Source: Spirometra erinaceieuropaei (taxonomy: Eukaryota; Platyhelminthes; Cestoda; Diphyllobothriidea; Diphyllobothriidae). From it: a stretch of DNA of 64,000 nucleotides. This document shows positions 1-12,420 of the stretch, one piece after another (position 1 is the first letter of the stretch; each line of letters opens with the position of its first letter). A model generated the notes under the pieces. The model saw only the letters and a list, made by a program, of their open reading frames with translations. It was not told the origin of the DNA and ran no database searches. Made by a program: the position numbers and the translations under genes. The stretch lies in the NCBI GenBank assembly GCA_902702965.1, contig CACRXP010000028.1, forward strand, positions 519,105 to 583,104. Reading direction: 5' to 3'.

Positions 1-104
1 ATTTCGTGGTAATTACATACGCTAATGCGGTGATCGATTCCGTCAACGGGTCCCTTCCGTGCATATACAATGCGAACTATAAAAAGAGTACGGACACGGA
101 CAAA

Positions 105-145
105 AATGGTCAAAATGGCCATTTCTGTCTTATAAATCGTTGTCA
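105..145 (-). repeat. SINE-body tail motif, diverged
   Basis: Read on the - strand this resembles the motif TGACGACGGCTAATAAGCC followed by AGAAATGGCCATT, which is also present at 19358-19405, 20603-20640, 24050-24110 and 43637-43690. It is a short dispersed repeat remnant. Confidence 0.4.
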
Positions 146-180
146 ACCATCTCAGTTTACTCCTCTATCTGCGAATGTCT

Positions 181-264
181 CTGATGATGGGCTCGAGTGA
201 GAACCCGAAACGTCAGGCCAATAAAACTTCTTGTCCCAGTGATCGCATCTTCATCTTCAGTTTA
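181..264 (+). mobile_element. Penelope-like terminal fragment with hammerhead-like core
   Basis: CTGATGA at 181-187 is followed 19 nt later by GAAACGTC (207-214), with GGG/CCC able to pair in between, which is the layout of a hammerhead ribozyme core. The next stretch (228-264, cttgtcccagtgatcgcatc...) recurs in diverged form at about 40928-40961, so this is a repeat. Penelope-like retroelements are known to carry small hammerheads in their terminal repeats. Stems I and III are not convincing by eye, so ribozyme activity is only a possibility. Confidence 0.3.
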
Positions 265-984
265 CTCCATGAGGCAGAAATTATCACGGTAACAATTGCC
301 TTTTGACTACAGTTCATCCAGTGTCTTTGACAAATGCCGCCCCGAGGTTGCAGAAGTGACTTGTGCATGCAGTGGATTCTAGTTGAGTAGGTTTTCAAGT
401 GTCTACCTCACTCACCCATCGTGTTCGGGTTGCAGTACAAGGGCAGAACGATTAGAGCTGGGTGCCGAGGCAGAGCTATGCTTACCAAACATGCGATTTC
501 CCTCGCAAGTTGCCATGAAGTCCGAACTAAAAAGGATCACTCCAACCTGATCGTCAGTCAAAAGCAGGGCCGACTTATCCCCATCGTTCACCAGCCTTCT
601 AGGCCACGAGTTTTTGCGTGTCGTGATAGTCTGAAAACGTACCACATTATTTACAGTAAGGATAATATGTTCTGGATCCGCGTTGAGTCGGCCTCAATAT
701 CTCCCTTTCTTTCACCTACAAACCACACGTACAAGTCCAGTAGACTGCAGAGGAGATCGGTAGTGCTGTTTGACGTTACTAAGTCCCCATTTATGTCTTG
801 CGCATCGACGCAGCCAGCCGGGATGATTCCCGCTTAATGGCAATAGATCCAGTGTGGCATGCTTCTAGACTATCACGATACGCTGAAAATCGCGCCAACT
901 GGCAAGATAATCCGGCCCTCCTCCGGTCCTGTGGTCAGTTCCCAACCTCTGTGACAACCCTCATATATGTGAAATCGAAATTTA
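265..984. other. No recognisable gene
   Basis: The open frames here (largest 138 aa at 421-837) overlap on both strands and show no domain, no codon preference and no splice structure. I see only non-coding sequence, probably part of the intergenic or upstream intron region of the SLC25A26-like gene. Confidence 0.5.
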
Positions 985-3625
985 TAACTGGTTCGTGTTA
1001 AATGAGGAACAGCCACGTGCTGAACATGCGTAGATGGGGATTTCACCAAGTCAAACATTGCACCCTCGGACATCTTCAGTCTCCTTGGCTGTGTTCTGCC
1101 ATGGAAGTATGCGGAGTATGGGAAGGAATAAAGCAAATGCGACCCGAGTCCCTCTTACCCGTCCCTCGCACATATACGTAAGTCCGACCATCTCTTGCTC
1201 AATCATCTGGTCGCCAACGATGACGTCCACCGTGGGTACATCCGCATGGGTAGGGGACGTAGGACGACAAATTGCATGTGATTTAGTTCATGATGGTGGC
1301 AGACTTGCGCAGCGCCTTCCACGCTCTCTCCTCATTTCCCACCTGGGCTCGGGGACAAGACAGAGTCAGGACGATGGGAGGCGGACTCGGACGCAGTCGT
1401 CGACAAAGTTAAACGGCCCTCTTCGCCTGTCACATACGACCTGGCCAGGTAGACATGTACCAGTTATTCACACAAACAAGGGACGACACGGATCCTATCT
1501 GAGTGGGATCGCCTTGGCGGCCAAATTAAGAGGGAGCCACTGGAGTCTAACTCACCGTCTTGAGAGCAGCAAGCTACCCAGTTGACGGGCAGTCTTCCAG
1601 TCAAATTTTTTGTAATGAGGGCTGTGCCGAAGTGCCGTGAAGATGGACCTGCCGGAGTCGATCTCAGCCCCGTACACTATCGGCTGTCCGAGCTTGTCAG
1701 CCATTGGGTGCTGGGATTGCTCGCAATGCCAGGCGTGCCACCACACCGCCGATGTTCGGTAGTAGTTTATAAGCCCGCGCGGACTCTGTGTGGCCTGATT
1801 AACCTGTGCCGTGACTGCATCTGGTCCTCACTTTATCTCCGGTGCATCTCCAGCGCAGATTATCAGTCTGCAGTATCCGGCACGTTGTGTGTTTTAGGTA
1901 TCAGTTTATCGCGTTGCGTGACAGTCCTTTGGTTACGCATGTTATGTTTATCTGACGTTTACTTGACGGAAAAGTGTACATTGGAGGTGGAGTTCAATGT
2001 TACTTCATATTCAGACAGTGCAATAATGCCAACTACCGTAAACCACTTCCGAATTTTTGCCCGTGTTGCTCTAGCTCATAGAATGAATCCAACCGAGAAG
2101 AATATACCAAAAACAGTCTTAGGCAACTTCTAAATTCAGTTTTAATTCGGTGTAAATAAAATGAGGCTAAATGTGCGCTTGTTTTTGTAGAAAAGTTGGT
2201 TTTTTTTTTCATTGAAAGCTCCAGTTGTTTGCTCCGTGGAACTTTATGCCCCATAAAGCAATAGTCACCCCACCATTCAGTGATTTGCCTTTCTACGCTC
2301 GTAATTATTAGGCATATACAAGCATCCCAGAAGTAGCCACGAAGGGGCACGCTGCGAAATGACCAGTTAAACTCCTGGGTATATAGCAAAATGCTTATAT
2401 TCCAAGTAATACGCAATTTAGAAGGGTTACAGACGCCTCATTCCTCGTTTGAGGAATACATGAACACTTATATGGTCACATTGTAGCGCAATAATAATAG
2501 TAGAAGTAAATCTAAAGCTAAATAAGGACAATGAAAGCTGTTCCAAAATAAAGAACAAAGGGAAATTTTTAGTTCGCGACAGAAGAATCACCAGTATCTG
2601 CCAGGGAAATGCATAAGTAGACAAGTAGTCTTGATTTTTTCCCTCACTTTACTTTGGAGAAAAATAAACGACGTAGACATCCATCTTAAAATTCCTCCAG
2701 CAAAGCACTTTCTAAAGATCGAACTCATTTGAGAGGCTTTTTCTTTTGGTTGAGCGCATATTCATTGTATAACATCCCTACGAGCACCGGTGTGCTTTTC
2801 AGCGATATGACTTAGTGCTAACAGGTGCATAAAAATATGACGCGATTCGTATGTGTTGGAAAAGCGGATTCCGAAAATCCATTATCTGATTATAGGCATC
2901 GGAGCGCTGTCTTATTTTGATGATAATAAACGACAGAAGCCATCTTTTCGAGCAACCGACAAAGGACATTTAAAACCTCAACGCACTTACTGACATTTCC
3001 AGAATGTCTGGAATTTGAATGGACTTAATTCTCGCCACAAATTACACACTAATTTTACGGAAGAAAAGTCCTCTCACCACTGGAAAAATGGTATGCTTCT
3101 GTTTGCATCTGTTAATTATGTTCTCTTTTGTTGGTCGTCGGCCGGCCTGTCAGCATGTGACCATATGAAAGTGCTTATTCGTGCGACGCGCCTTCCTTGC
3201 GAATGAAGTACATTTATCTTCGGACCGATCAATTGCATTTTGAGAAATGTAGAAGCGATAAATTATAACCAAATTGCTCCGAGTTATTTTGAAAGGCATC
3301 GACAGACTAATAAGTTGACTTTTGTCACAGTGCGTGTGGTGTTGATTTTTAGAGGATATTGGGACCGAGAGATATCTAACACGGTTTTTAGAAGTTGCGG
3401 TGCCTTTATTGTGTTTTTTAACTTGCTTGTGTGAGCGCCTCTTATGCACTTCTACAAATCGGGTTCACTCACTAGACAAAAATGTTCCTGTTTTTGGGGA
3501 TTCCGTCATTAAAAGGAAGATCGTTTTTTCTAACCAGCGTAGTAGTATTTTAAATTCTTCTTTTGCATTTGTTTTTACCTGAAGCTCCTTCATTTCTGAT
3601 TGGGTGTTTTGACAGCATCCCAATT
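985..3625 (+). repeat. Left arm of a 2.6-kb inverted repeat
   Basis: This segment matches the reverse complement of 28140-30797 along its whole length with scattered indels. The match is near-identical around 1030-1580 and still clear at 2640-2790 and 3015-3480, becoming weak after about 3540. The 183-aa open frame at 1582-2133 matches a shorter 96-aa frame in the other arm (29800-30090 -), but neither resembles a known protein. The arms may be two opposite insertions of one repeat family or an inverted duplication. They bracket the SLC25A26 exons. Confidence 0.8.
1213..1395 (+). repeat. Member of dispersed 180-bp family
   Basis: Contains a gacg-tcCACCGTG start, a GATTTAGTTcAT block, aGACTTGCGCAGCgcctTCCaCgCTCTCTCcTC, then a GACAGAGTCAgGA block. 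The same ordered blocks recur at 14710-14890, 25995-26190, 30390-30560 (-), 31200-31345 (-), 54236-54400 (-), and in part at 42190-42250 and 52690-52770. Confidence 0.65.
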
Positions 3626-4183
3626 TATTAGGAGTTGTTGGTGTATTTACCTATATTCTAAAACGCAAGCGCACCTTTTTTACAAGTCAAGCACACGTCA
3701 CCACTCCTTTCCCCCGACATTGACGGTCGTTGCATACGACAAACTCTACATTGCAAACTTTCTTAAAACCCCTTTGAGATGTATTCGACTTGCTTTCCTG
3801 TAGCCTTTTAAAGTTATGTATCGTTTCGTGATTCTCTATACCTAACTGGAACTGTTTTAAAACAAGATAATGTGAAATAATGTGCTTGAATTACGAGAAA
3901 GCCTTTGTAGTCGAGAACGGGCACAACCTTACCCGCCCCCTCCAATTCGCTGCAAGTACTCTGACTTGTTGCACGTATACTTATCGGCTCCCAGGACGAT
4001 TTGGCATTACGCTCCCTCCCCATCTCGCGAGGCAGACGATGCCGCGTAGAATGCTCATGTAAACTAGACCTGTTGGTTTATTTATCGACGGGAGTGCAGT
4101 AGGTTAGAGGCTGTTCCATTTCATCTGATACAAGTACAATTACTGGCTGTGGCATATGCTTAAGTTTTTTATGTTTTGTTCAG
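3626..4183. other. Intron or upstream sequence of the SLC25A26-like gene, no other feature
   Basis: No exon with carrier motifs precedes 4184 in the window. The segment ends in a T-rich tract and the acceptor cag at 4181-4183. I see nothing else in it. Confidence 0.5.
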
Positions 4184-4384
4184 AAACTCTTCGCAGCACA
4201 CAACCTTTCCAAACGAAGCAGCGTCATTACAACCACTGGTGTCGACCCTGCTTCCTGCATCGTCGTGGAGACGGAAAACCTCACGAAAGGCCAGTTTGCT
4301 TTTTGTGGATTTGTGGCAGGCGCAGTCGCGGGCGCCGTCACAACGCCTGTTGACGTTGCGAAGACGCGTATCATGCTGGCAGAT
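4184..4384 (+). CDS. SLC25A26: SLC25A26 exon with PxDxxKxR signature
   Basis: 201 nt, phase 0 at both ends. Acceptor tttgttcag ends at 4183; donor GTAGGT starts at 4385. It starts KLFAAHNL, has a variable loop rich in Ser and Thr, then the fifth transmembrane helix and the carrier signature. Confidence 0.9.
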
Positions 4385-7300
4385 GTAGGTCATCCGTCTT
4401 AAACTGCTTAGCCTTCCTTTTTTCTTTAGCATCGTAAAGCCACCTCCTACTGAAATCATGAGTGTCCGCGTGGTTTGCCGTTAAGTCCTACTTTTTGATC
4501 TTTCGCTGAGGATACTTTTATACAGCGTTATCCCTAAAGTAACTAGTTGCTATTTTTATTGGGGAGAGTGTTTTATTAGGTAGTAGTTAATTGTACTCAG
4601 AAAACCGATGAGGATGTCCTTAGCCCAGGTTTGTAATTTACTCAATTTATACAAGACCAAAGTAGCTTACTAGGATATGCACTTGAATGCTCAAAACGCA
4701 CGAAAAATTGGGGGAGTCAGGACAAACATTACCAACTGCATTTTACCTTCCTGAAGATTCTCACTCAGATTAAGAACTTCGGGGCTGGATTCCCACGAGG
4801 TCGGGCGTAGTAGCTGGCGTGTAGTAAAGTCGCCGTTTAAGGCGTGATCCACCTGAATTGAGCGTAAATGGAATGAAAACTACTATAAAAGCCACATTGA
4901 CGAGGAGCCGTTGCTGTCTTCCACTGAATCCAAATGACCACAGAGTTATCCCGTCACCTGGCAACCACTCAAATCACTTAGGCCAGCGCTTCTTGGTAGA
5001 TTTAAACTCCTCAGATTTATTATTAGCGAGGAATGCGCCATTGGGAAGGAATCCCCAGGATCGGCCTCACTTTCTTCCTTTCCACATGCGCCAGCGGCCT
5101 CTCCGACCCTGTCAGTTTACTGGAGATCAGGTTGGACACAGTGTCTGACTTGACGTGAAAGTCTTTGTCTACGCCTGCGATGCACACATTTTCTGGTCCC
5201 TCATTCCACTTGAGCAGACTCCTCCACCAGAACGTAGATGTGAGATGTGCATATGCTCTCGCATACCACGCCTCACCCGTCATAACGACACTGTCAGGTT
5301 TGCACGGCATGGTCCGTTGCATGGACACTGTGTGAGGTCTTGTTGCTTCTTGTCGTGCGTAGGCGTTTGACCGTAGGGGCCCAATGCGCAACCTTACTGC
5401 GCTTGTGGGCATATAGGGGTGAGGCGAAGTATGGAGATGAAGCGTACAGTAGGTGGGCTAACTCCTGAAATGCACCTTTTGGATAATTTTCACCAGCCAA
5501 AGGTGTGAAGATCCCTCTTTTGTGAGATTGCATACGGGAAATGTGCGGTTATTTAAATGATAGCGGTTCACTGTCCCACCTTCATCGACGCAGACTTTTT
5601 TCTCCAAGCAGTCTAATAAACTGTTTTGTCTGCTGGCTTTCATTTAAGAGGAAGTAGATACCATTTATTTATTTCCAGCAGAGTGTGCTATTTTCCTGCG
5701 TAATCCGATGCCTTTTTGAATTCTCTTCAGAAGGATAGTCTTTTGGCATCCGGTCGGATTTTAACGGCGCTGAGGGTCGTTTACCACGAGTCCGGCGTCA
5801 TTGGGTAAGCCGAGCGGCAAATTTTCATACTTTGCCCTGTCATAATAAATACAGTCATACTGTAGGGTTTTTAATTTCTGGTTTATTCCTCGCCATCAGC
5901 CTAGAACTAGGCCGATGCGACCTAGGATTTAAGTCTGAAGCAAATTGGTCTTCCATTATTTGACTCTAATGCGCATCACTGCTCGGCCCTGCTGCCTGTG
6001 ATTCGGATTATTCAGGGTTGCCGATCCGATTTTGAGAAAAACCTGTCCGTTGCATTTTAACTCACTGCTCTAAGCCTGAAAATCCGCAGCCAACCATATA
6101 ACGTGAGCTATGGATACTGCGGAAGAAATATCGCAGGTTCGAATTCCACCGAGACCGCCGAGTTTTTCATAATTGGGTCAAATTAAAGGCGGGAGAGACA
6201 AAACGACTGCTTCTTACTTATTTATTTTCACCATTTTACCATTTTCCAACCACTAGTTTCAGGGCCAAAGACGTGCAAATTCAACGTGATTTGAGAAACC
6301 ACCTGGTCTCGGTTCTTTGGCAAACTTTCGGTCTACCATTTCCCCAAAGTCCTTTTATAATGCTCCGCATATCGTTGCTATCACGGGCGAGCTTATGCAT
6401 GAATATACAGTCAGTGGCCGATCTCATGAAATGTTGGCCGGAATTCTGAAATAGGTCTATGGCTATGAAGATTCATCTTGATATTTCTGACACGCCAGGA
6501 TTCTGACTTTTAAATGCACCGCTGTCGGCTGCCTGCAAAAACCGAACTCGACAAAAGAAGAATACAGAAGTAGTATGATTTTCCTATTTATTTTCGATGC
6601 CCCTATAACGTTAAATGTATTTTGTAGAGAACATGCTGAAAAATATTATTTCTTGTACTCATTTGGCAGCAACTCACTTCGTCTTTATATTTTACACTCA
6701 AAGGAAGGGTATATTTAGGTTTTAAAAGGTTTGTACTTATGAGGTGTTTTAGGGCCGTTCCACGTCTTTTCAAATAACTTCGCCTGTGTCCGTTTCTTAA
6801 TGCTCCTCATGAAGTATACAGCATAGTCTACATTCGTTGCAACGTTTTTGAGCCTATATGGTATCTTCAGCAAGGCACAAAGGAATGTATGATTCTCCTT
6901 ATTCGGAAGGTATACAGCTTGAATACTGGAACCTTAAACGGAAATACAAGTGGAAATCAGACGCAAATTATTTCGTAATGGAAAACCGTTTTTCAAAAGT
7001 CAAATATACTCTCATTTTGAGTATAACAGTTGAAGAAGGCGTGATTTGCTATCAAAGGAGTACATGAAAGAATATTTCTCAGCATGTTTTCTATAAAATA
7101 TATTTCAATCTATGAGGGCACTGAAAATAAATAAAAATCATACCACCTGGACAATCTTCTTTCGCCGAGTTCGGTTTTTGCAGACGGCTGAAAGGAAGTG
7201 CATCAGGAGTCCAGAATCCAGGCGTGTCTGAAACACCAGGGGTTTATTCTGCACGATATTCAGTGCCTTAACCCCACTTAGGTGATCTCAATCGGAGACA

Positions 7301-9555
7301 CATTTCAGAATTACGGTTTACACTTTGAGTGTGGCTACTAGCCGTATGTAGATATGTCATCGAAAAAGCGTTAATCGATCAGGTTACGGAAATACTCACT
7401 CCGTTGCGGCCTGCGGTTCAATCTAAAGCCCTTGCAGGGGGTTGCATTGCCACCGGTAATAGTATATGAAGGAGTAGCAACGACGACAAGCGAGGTTCGG
7501 ATGGTCATTTCTGACATACACTCGATCATTCAGTAGTCTCACTGATAACTTCCGGTGGTGTTAAACCGGACAACTCCGGAGTTTATTTGGAATCAGACTT
7601 TTGCGGAACTATTCACTCTTTAAAAATTTAACTAGACAACTGTATTGCGTGCCCTATTCCAATGCGCACCCTGCTGCCATAATGCTTCAAAGCCTGTTCT
7701 CGACTCTATGCTTCACTTAATTTTTTCAAACATTGCTCAATATCGGTCGCCGATAGCCCTCCCTGTATTTCCATATTCGTCCGTGGAAATGTAACACCAG
7801 ATTAGCCGTCCAGATGTTACACCGCACCAAACCGCTCTCCTTATATGGCGCACTTTGTTTGGTGTGTGGCCCGCCAATGCCGCCCGGTGAACGCCTCTTC
7901 TTTTGATATGCCACCTGGGGATCGCACTTTCACTACTACTCATAACTGTTTTTTTCGGCGCTGCAACAGAGTCCGTGAGATTCTCAGTTATCGACAACGG
8001 TTACGGGCGAACCTTTCCAATTCCTATTGCGTGTCCCACCGCTCACTTTCAATATTTCCAGTGTGTGCTTGCTGAACGTGATCCCTTGGCTCGTGGTAAA
8101 TCATTCCCAACCCCTTTTGCTAGAGACGTCTAGTCAGGTAACGTATTGCTGGTTTCATAGGCGGATTTCTGACATGAAGATAACGCCTGTGTACTTTCTG
8201 CGTTAAAACAGTGGGAGAGCGATGTTTCGCGTGACATTCAGTGGTTTTTACGCATTACTTTGTCCTGGATTTTTGCATAATTGACTTCTGCTGATTATCT
8301 TTTTAAACTCAAAAAACTGCACAAAGTTAACGATAAAAAGCCGTTTGCTCTTACTGGGTAAGACCTTGCAACGTGGCTTAAGAAATCTGCCGGTGTTACA
8401 TTTCGGACTTGAATATGCCTTCGAAACTCGAAATACCCCATAGTTCCAAGTATTTTTTCGGTAAGACACGGGAGAAGGTATCCCCTGCAGTACAGGTGGC
8501 CCTGCGCTAAATTCCAGGCGGAGTTAGGGTTAGATATAGTGCTAGTGTTAGGACTGTATTGTTAGCAATAATCAGAACTACAAAATAATAATATATAGAG
8601 GAAAAACTTGACTTTAAGTAGAGATGTTGTGTTTAACCTACAAATAGTGACGGGAAAAAGAGTGGAATAAAACGGCGAAAGTGGATTGTTGTACAGACCC
8701 ACAAAATGTAAAGTCCTCTCCAGTACCAGGCTGTTAAACAAAGTGAGAGTCCTTTCGGGCAATTCTTGAAAGTTCCCAACTGATCCTTTTTAATGATGCT
8801 TGTCGCTCGAAGGAATCTACGCCCGGGAAGATATGACTTAAAAGTAATTCCCGATTTAAATGGATTCAGGCACATTAAAAGTGGACCATCGACATAAAAA
8901 GGCGGCGAAATCTGAATGTCGCAAGTCGAAACCGGTCGTTGTGTGTGCTTTAACATATTCAATCAAGAGTACAGAAAAGCGCAGGTTTACAGGGAAATGC
9001 GTAGAGAAAAATTAAAAAATGTACATGGACCTACAGGATACGGATATATGTACCGACCTGGAACTTAACCCAACTTCACCTATCATACGGGAGGTGGCAT
9101 CTATACCGGCGTCTTACCTTCATTTCAAAGATGTACTGTACTGAAAAATGCACGTACGAACCAATTGCAGTGTGGATCCTTTCCCTTGAGAAGTAATTGA
9201 CTGTATGAGCATGTGCGTGACTTGCAAAAAGTCCCACACTACCCAGGTTGTTGTCACATATAAATACCTCTGTTTTGGATTTTCAAGCATTATTTCTGTA
9301 ACGTGCTTCGTACCCCAGCAGCCGTATTTAAGTCCATTTTATCACGAAATCTGTTAAATGTGAGAAAGTGTTATTCTTAAGCCTTGGCCCGTTTGCCGTT
9401 TAGATCTTGTCGTCCCTCTGAAACCGTTTTATTTTTTTCTTTTCAGCCTTTTTGCTGGGCTGGCCCCACGAATGGGTCTCATGTCAATCGGTGGAGCTCT
9501 CTTTCTCGGTCTCTATGATATAACTAAATCGATGTGGGCAGACTTTCTGCTCTAA
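4184..9555 (+). CDS. SLC25A26: Mitochondrial S-adenosylmethionine carrier, C-terminal part (three exons)
   Basis: Seen: three + strand exons (4184-4384, 5731-5804, 9447-9555) with GT/AG boundaries that keep frame (phases 0, 0 and 2) and encode 128 residues ending at TAA 9553-9555. The first exon carries the third-repeat mitochondrial-carrier signature TPVDVAKTR, preceded by the glycine/alanine-rich helix GFVAGAVAGAV. The last contains GLFAGLAPRMGLMSIGGA and FLGLYDITKSM, the sixth helix. Known: SLC25A26 imports SAM across the inner mitochondrial membrane in exchange for S-adenosylhomocysteine, and full-length members have about 270-280 residues. Inferred: the first half lies upstream of the window; no exon for it was found in 1-4183. 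The two introns are 1.35 and 3.64 kb and hold repeats. SLC25A26 fits better than other carriers because of the GFVAG...TTPVDVAKTRIMLA pattern and the short C terminus. Confidence 0.9.
4385..5730. other. SLC25A26 intron
   Basis: 1346-bp intron. It holds one solitary end of the foldback family (5444-5471) and nothing else recognised. Confidence 0.7.
5444..5471 (+). repeat. Solitary end of the foldback family
   Basis: TACAGTAGGTGGGCTAACTC followed by CTGAAATG matches the left end of the element at 15624 almost base for base. No partner end is visible nearby, so this is a truncated copy. Confidence 0.6.
5731..5804 (+). CDS. SLC25A26: SLC25A26 penultimate exon
   Basis: 74 nt from acceptor ttctcttcag (ends 5730) to donor GTAAGC (5805). 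Encodes KDSLLASGRILTALRVVYHE plus ESGVIG-type loop residues, matching the matrix loop h56 of the carrier (L..VY..EG.xGLF). Ends in phase 2. Confidence 0.88.
6095..6170 (+). mobile_element. tRNA-headed SINE remnant
   Basis: A pol III B box (GGTTCGAATTCC, 6136-6147) is followed by CACCGAGaCcgCCGAGTTTTTC. This tail is shared with the copies at 9760-9845 and 45674-45768. The A-box half is weak. Confidence 0.5.
6406..7325. mobile_element. Foldback (long terminal inverted repeat) element, copy 1
   Basis: The left end starts TACAGTCAGTGGCCGATCTC, followed by ATGAAATGTTGGCC. The arm then carries the family blocks (cgccaggattctgacttttaaatg; attttcctatttattttcgatg; ttatattttacactc). The right arm repeats these in reverse complement (gagtataacagttgaagaaggcg...; atctatgagggcactgaaaataa; gtttttgcagacggctg), with a decayed end near 7325. 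No transposase is present. TACAGT ends and an implied TA target suggest a Tc1/mariner-type nonautonomous element. Confidence 0.75.
7326..8477. other. SLC25A26 intron, no feature
   Basis: I see no repeat or coding signal that I can support in this part of the intron. The open frames near 7726-8133 overlap on both strands and lack any domain. Confidence 0.45.
8478..8556 (+). repeat. Short copy of the TTAGGG-bearing foldback family
   Basis: tatcccctgcagtacaggtggccctgcgctaaattccaggcgg followed by gttagggttag matches the starts of the units at 19832 and 53689. Only the left end and a short TTAGGG-like run remain. Confidence 0.5.
9447..9555 (+). CDS. SLC25A26: SLC25A26 terminal exon
   Basis: Acceptor ttttcag ends at 9446. 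The exon completes the split Gly codon, then reads LFAGLAPRMGLMSIGGALF and the final helix, ending WADFLL and TAA. A + strand poly(A) signal was not found close by; the nearest aataaa is at about 10145. Confidence 0.9.
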
Positions 9556-11984
9556 TACCACACGCTACATGCAGTCGCGCATTTATAGCCCCCAGTGTAT
9601 ATTTGTATAACTTGAGACTCCAGGCAGTCAATCCCAATATCATGCGACTGGAATTCATTGACACAGTGCAATTTCCTTAGTAATGGTTCGTTTTAACAAA
9701 CTTTAGTACTTTAACCCACTACACACCTGGGGGTAACCCGGTGGCTGTTGCAGGGTTCAAGGCCTCATAACTCAGTTAGTTGGGTGTTTGCCATGCCACT
9801 TCTGTCGCAGGTTTCGAACCAAGCCTGGGCGACCGAGTTTTTTTTACAATTGCTTGGCCAGCTCAATTTCTGTATAATACAAATATAGCCTTTTGTACTT
9901 CGTCGTAAAATGTTGTCTTCTACACCCTTTGTTACTGATAGAATTGTTTTCATTAGGCTTGCGGATTTTCGGTTTTCGTTGCGCACACTTTAGTAGAAAT
10001 GACGATCAGAAACGCCTTAGGATGCATTAATTTGAGCTCTTTTCTGTCAACTGTCACTTCACAAAGAGTTACAAAGAACTACATAAGTGTTCCTTTTGTT
10101 TATAGTGTTTCGCGGCAGACCTAGTCACTGAATCGATCCTTTCAAATAAAGGCTACCCTTCAGGGACAACCGATGAGGCTGTGTCGTGTGTGCACATCAT
10201 GCGTTACTGTGTATTCATCACCGGAACTTTTACTTCGGGTCACCTACGGTCACTGGTCAGGCTCCCTGTTGTTACATGGGATTACTTAGTCGCATTCGGA
10301 GTTATGTGCCGCCTCTGTATCATTCATTCCAGGGCCCACCTTTTTCATGGATAAATGCACTAGTGCGTATATGGCAATTTTTGGCATTCAGACAACTCCA
10401 GTGAAAATCTTAAAAGTCCCTTACCGCTCTACACCTCTAGACAAATTCCCTGATCCGCAGCCTGGTAGCACATCCATGCGTCTGTTTAGTAAACCACGAG
10501 ACTATGACCTGTGGCTTAGAGCTTTTCGGAACTGACCTTTAATTCTAGCGGCCCCCCGTCTAATCATCATCATCATGGCTACATTGATTTCGTCTTATGC
10601 GTTTCGTTCGCATGGGGATACCTGCATGATATTACAAATGCCCATTCTGAAATTGAGTAGTATATTAAGGGTAATAGGCGATGCCCTTGATGACCCCGTT
10701 GAAAAGGGCACACACAATATTAAAGGTTAACTGCACATCCTACTAAAATGTTGCCAGTAATATTTGCTTACGTAGAATGTTTTTACGGTGTGGAACTGCG
10801 AAGCCTGCGGCAGACGGTCCTTTCCACGTACACAAGAAATTTTGAGTGCAATTATATACAGCCAGCACAAAATGCAGTCATTTGCATAGTTTGCGGGTGG
10901 AAAATGAACTTAACGCGCTGGGATGCGTCACATCGGGAGTGAAATCGGGAAATAAAGTTTATGACTGGCCGCAGATAGTCCTGTAGTGAGAGTCGTCAAT
11001 GAGATATTGTTTCTCGACCGGTGGGTAAAAAAATATGTCCTCCGTGGTCTGGTGCGGGTACTTGCAGCTCGTAAGCAAGCCCTAGTATGGGGGTTTGTCG
11101 CTTGGGTTGACAGAGTGGCTCTGCGCACATACTCGTCGCCTCGCTCACTTTTTTGTCAACTCGTTGGTTTTACGTTACGCCCCGTAGTTTTGATTCCACT
11201 GGAAGCGTGCGGAATTGTCTTTTTCACTCATTTACTGCACGTACCAATAACAATGCTGACGGGATGATGTTTCGTAACTTTTGGCGTCTGCTAGTCCGCC
11301 TACGGTTGTTTTTCCATCCCTGTCACGTGTTGAATAGCGTCCTCACAGCCATTGCCTACTACACTCCTGGATGCGGAACTACGCTCGATTGAAAAATCCA
11401 TAAATATGCGGTCCCGCTCTTTTCAAGAAATACGCCTTTGATAGCCTAACTTGTTGTCCGTTCTAGTCCCAGGGCACCTGGTAAATCTTACTTGTCTCGA
11501 CTACATTACTCACACGAGTACTATGTTCGCGGACGAACTACTGTGAAAAGTCGACTTTGCATCCACAAACTTACATGAAACATCCGTAAAATAACCCGCG
11601 TTTATGTCTGCTGCTAAAAGAAAACATGCTTTATATTGGGATAGTTATTCAACGGCGGTGTGATGCCGTTGCCACAAAGCGTCTGATTAAATGTCAAATA
11701 GCTATCCTCTGTAGTCAATCTTTTACCAGCGGCACGGTACAAAAACTACAAAGCTGACGCAATAAACGCGTTTAAATCCCTGCTTTTGTAGACATCATCA
11801 TTCGACCAATCACCAAACAGCTGGGTTTTTTAAGAAGTTCTGCAGTATGCCGAAGGTCAGGGTTACAGACGAGCAGAATTTGATGACGCCACCAACCTCC
11901 ACAACCCCTCTTTGATTAAAAGCTATTTCTCATATCGCTGACTACTCGCCGATTCGAAAATACCCCCACATGTACCTACGTACA
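9556..11984. other. Intergenic, 3' of SLC25A26
   Basis: Apart from the SINE at 9760-9845, I see no gene, repeat match or RNA in this 2.4-kb stretch. Open frames are short and overlap on both strands. Confidence 0.5.
9760..9845 (+). mobile_element. tRNA-headed SINE
   Basis: CTCATAACTCAGTTAGTTGGG resembles a tRNA D arm and A box, and GGTTTCGAACC is a B box. The tail GGGCGACCGAGTTTTTTTT matches the tail of the copies at 6095 and 45674. Base pairing of the acceptor and anticodon arms is poor, so it is not a functional tRNA. Confidence 0.6.
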
Positions 11985-12420
11985 TGTACACTTGCGTGTA
12001 TCGCATCCAGTCAGTGCGCTCGATGGCCCCCCTCCACGTCAGTCGGCCAACTGTTCAGTCGTTGCTGTTCGTGCGGGTTGCTGTCAGCCTCGTGGGTGCG
12101 TCGGTGAGACAGTCAACGGTCCTCGACTGGCAAACTCAACCGATCCGTAGACCTGCGTCCCGCCAGCGTAGCACTGCGCGCAAGGCTCTGGTCAATTCGA
12201 ACAGGGCCTGTAGGGTAGGCGTGCACGCGGTGCCGACGGCCGACGCTCACGGAAAAGAGAGGAGATGGCGGCTGGAGGTCACGTGATCAACGTCGAACAC
12301 TGCACCACCGACGCTCTCGCGAGGCTGAAACCCGTAAGAACAGCGGCAACTAAGCGACCCGCCGGTTGACTTGGAGGAGACCAACAGACACAACTACGTC
12401 GGCCACAAAAGGAACAAAGA
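11985..12420. other. GC- and CpG-rich block
   Basis: A sharply GC-rich stretch with many CG dinucleotides (for example 12030-12250) in an otherwise AT-leaning region. Open frames here (100 aa at 11984-12286) look like products of the base composition. It could be a young repeat or a CpG-rich regulatory segment. No similarity to the other repeats was noticed. Confidence 0.35.

Noticed and set aside
1034..2133. Two 183-aa + strand frames with partial matches on the opposite arm
   Set aside because: The match is explained by DNA identity of the inverted arms; frames are broken by indels in the other copy and resemble no protein.
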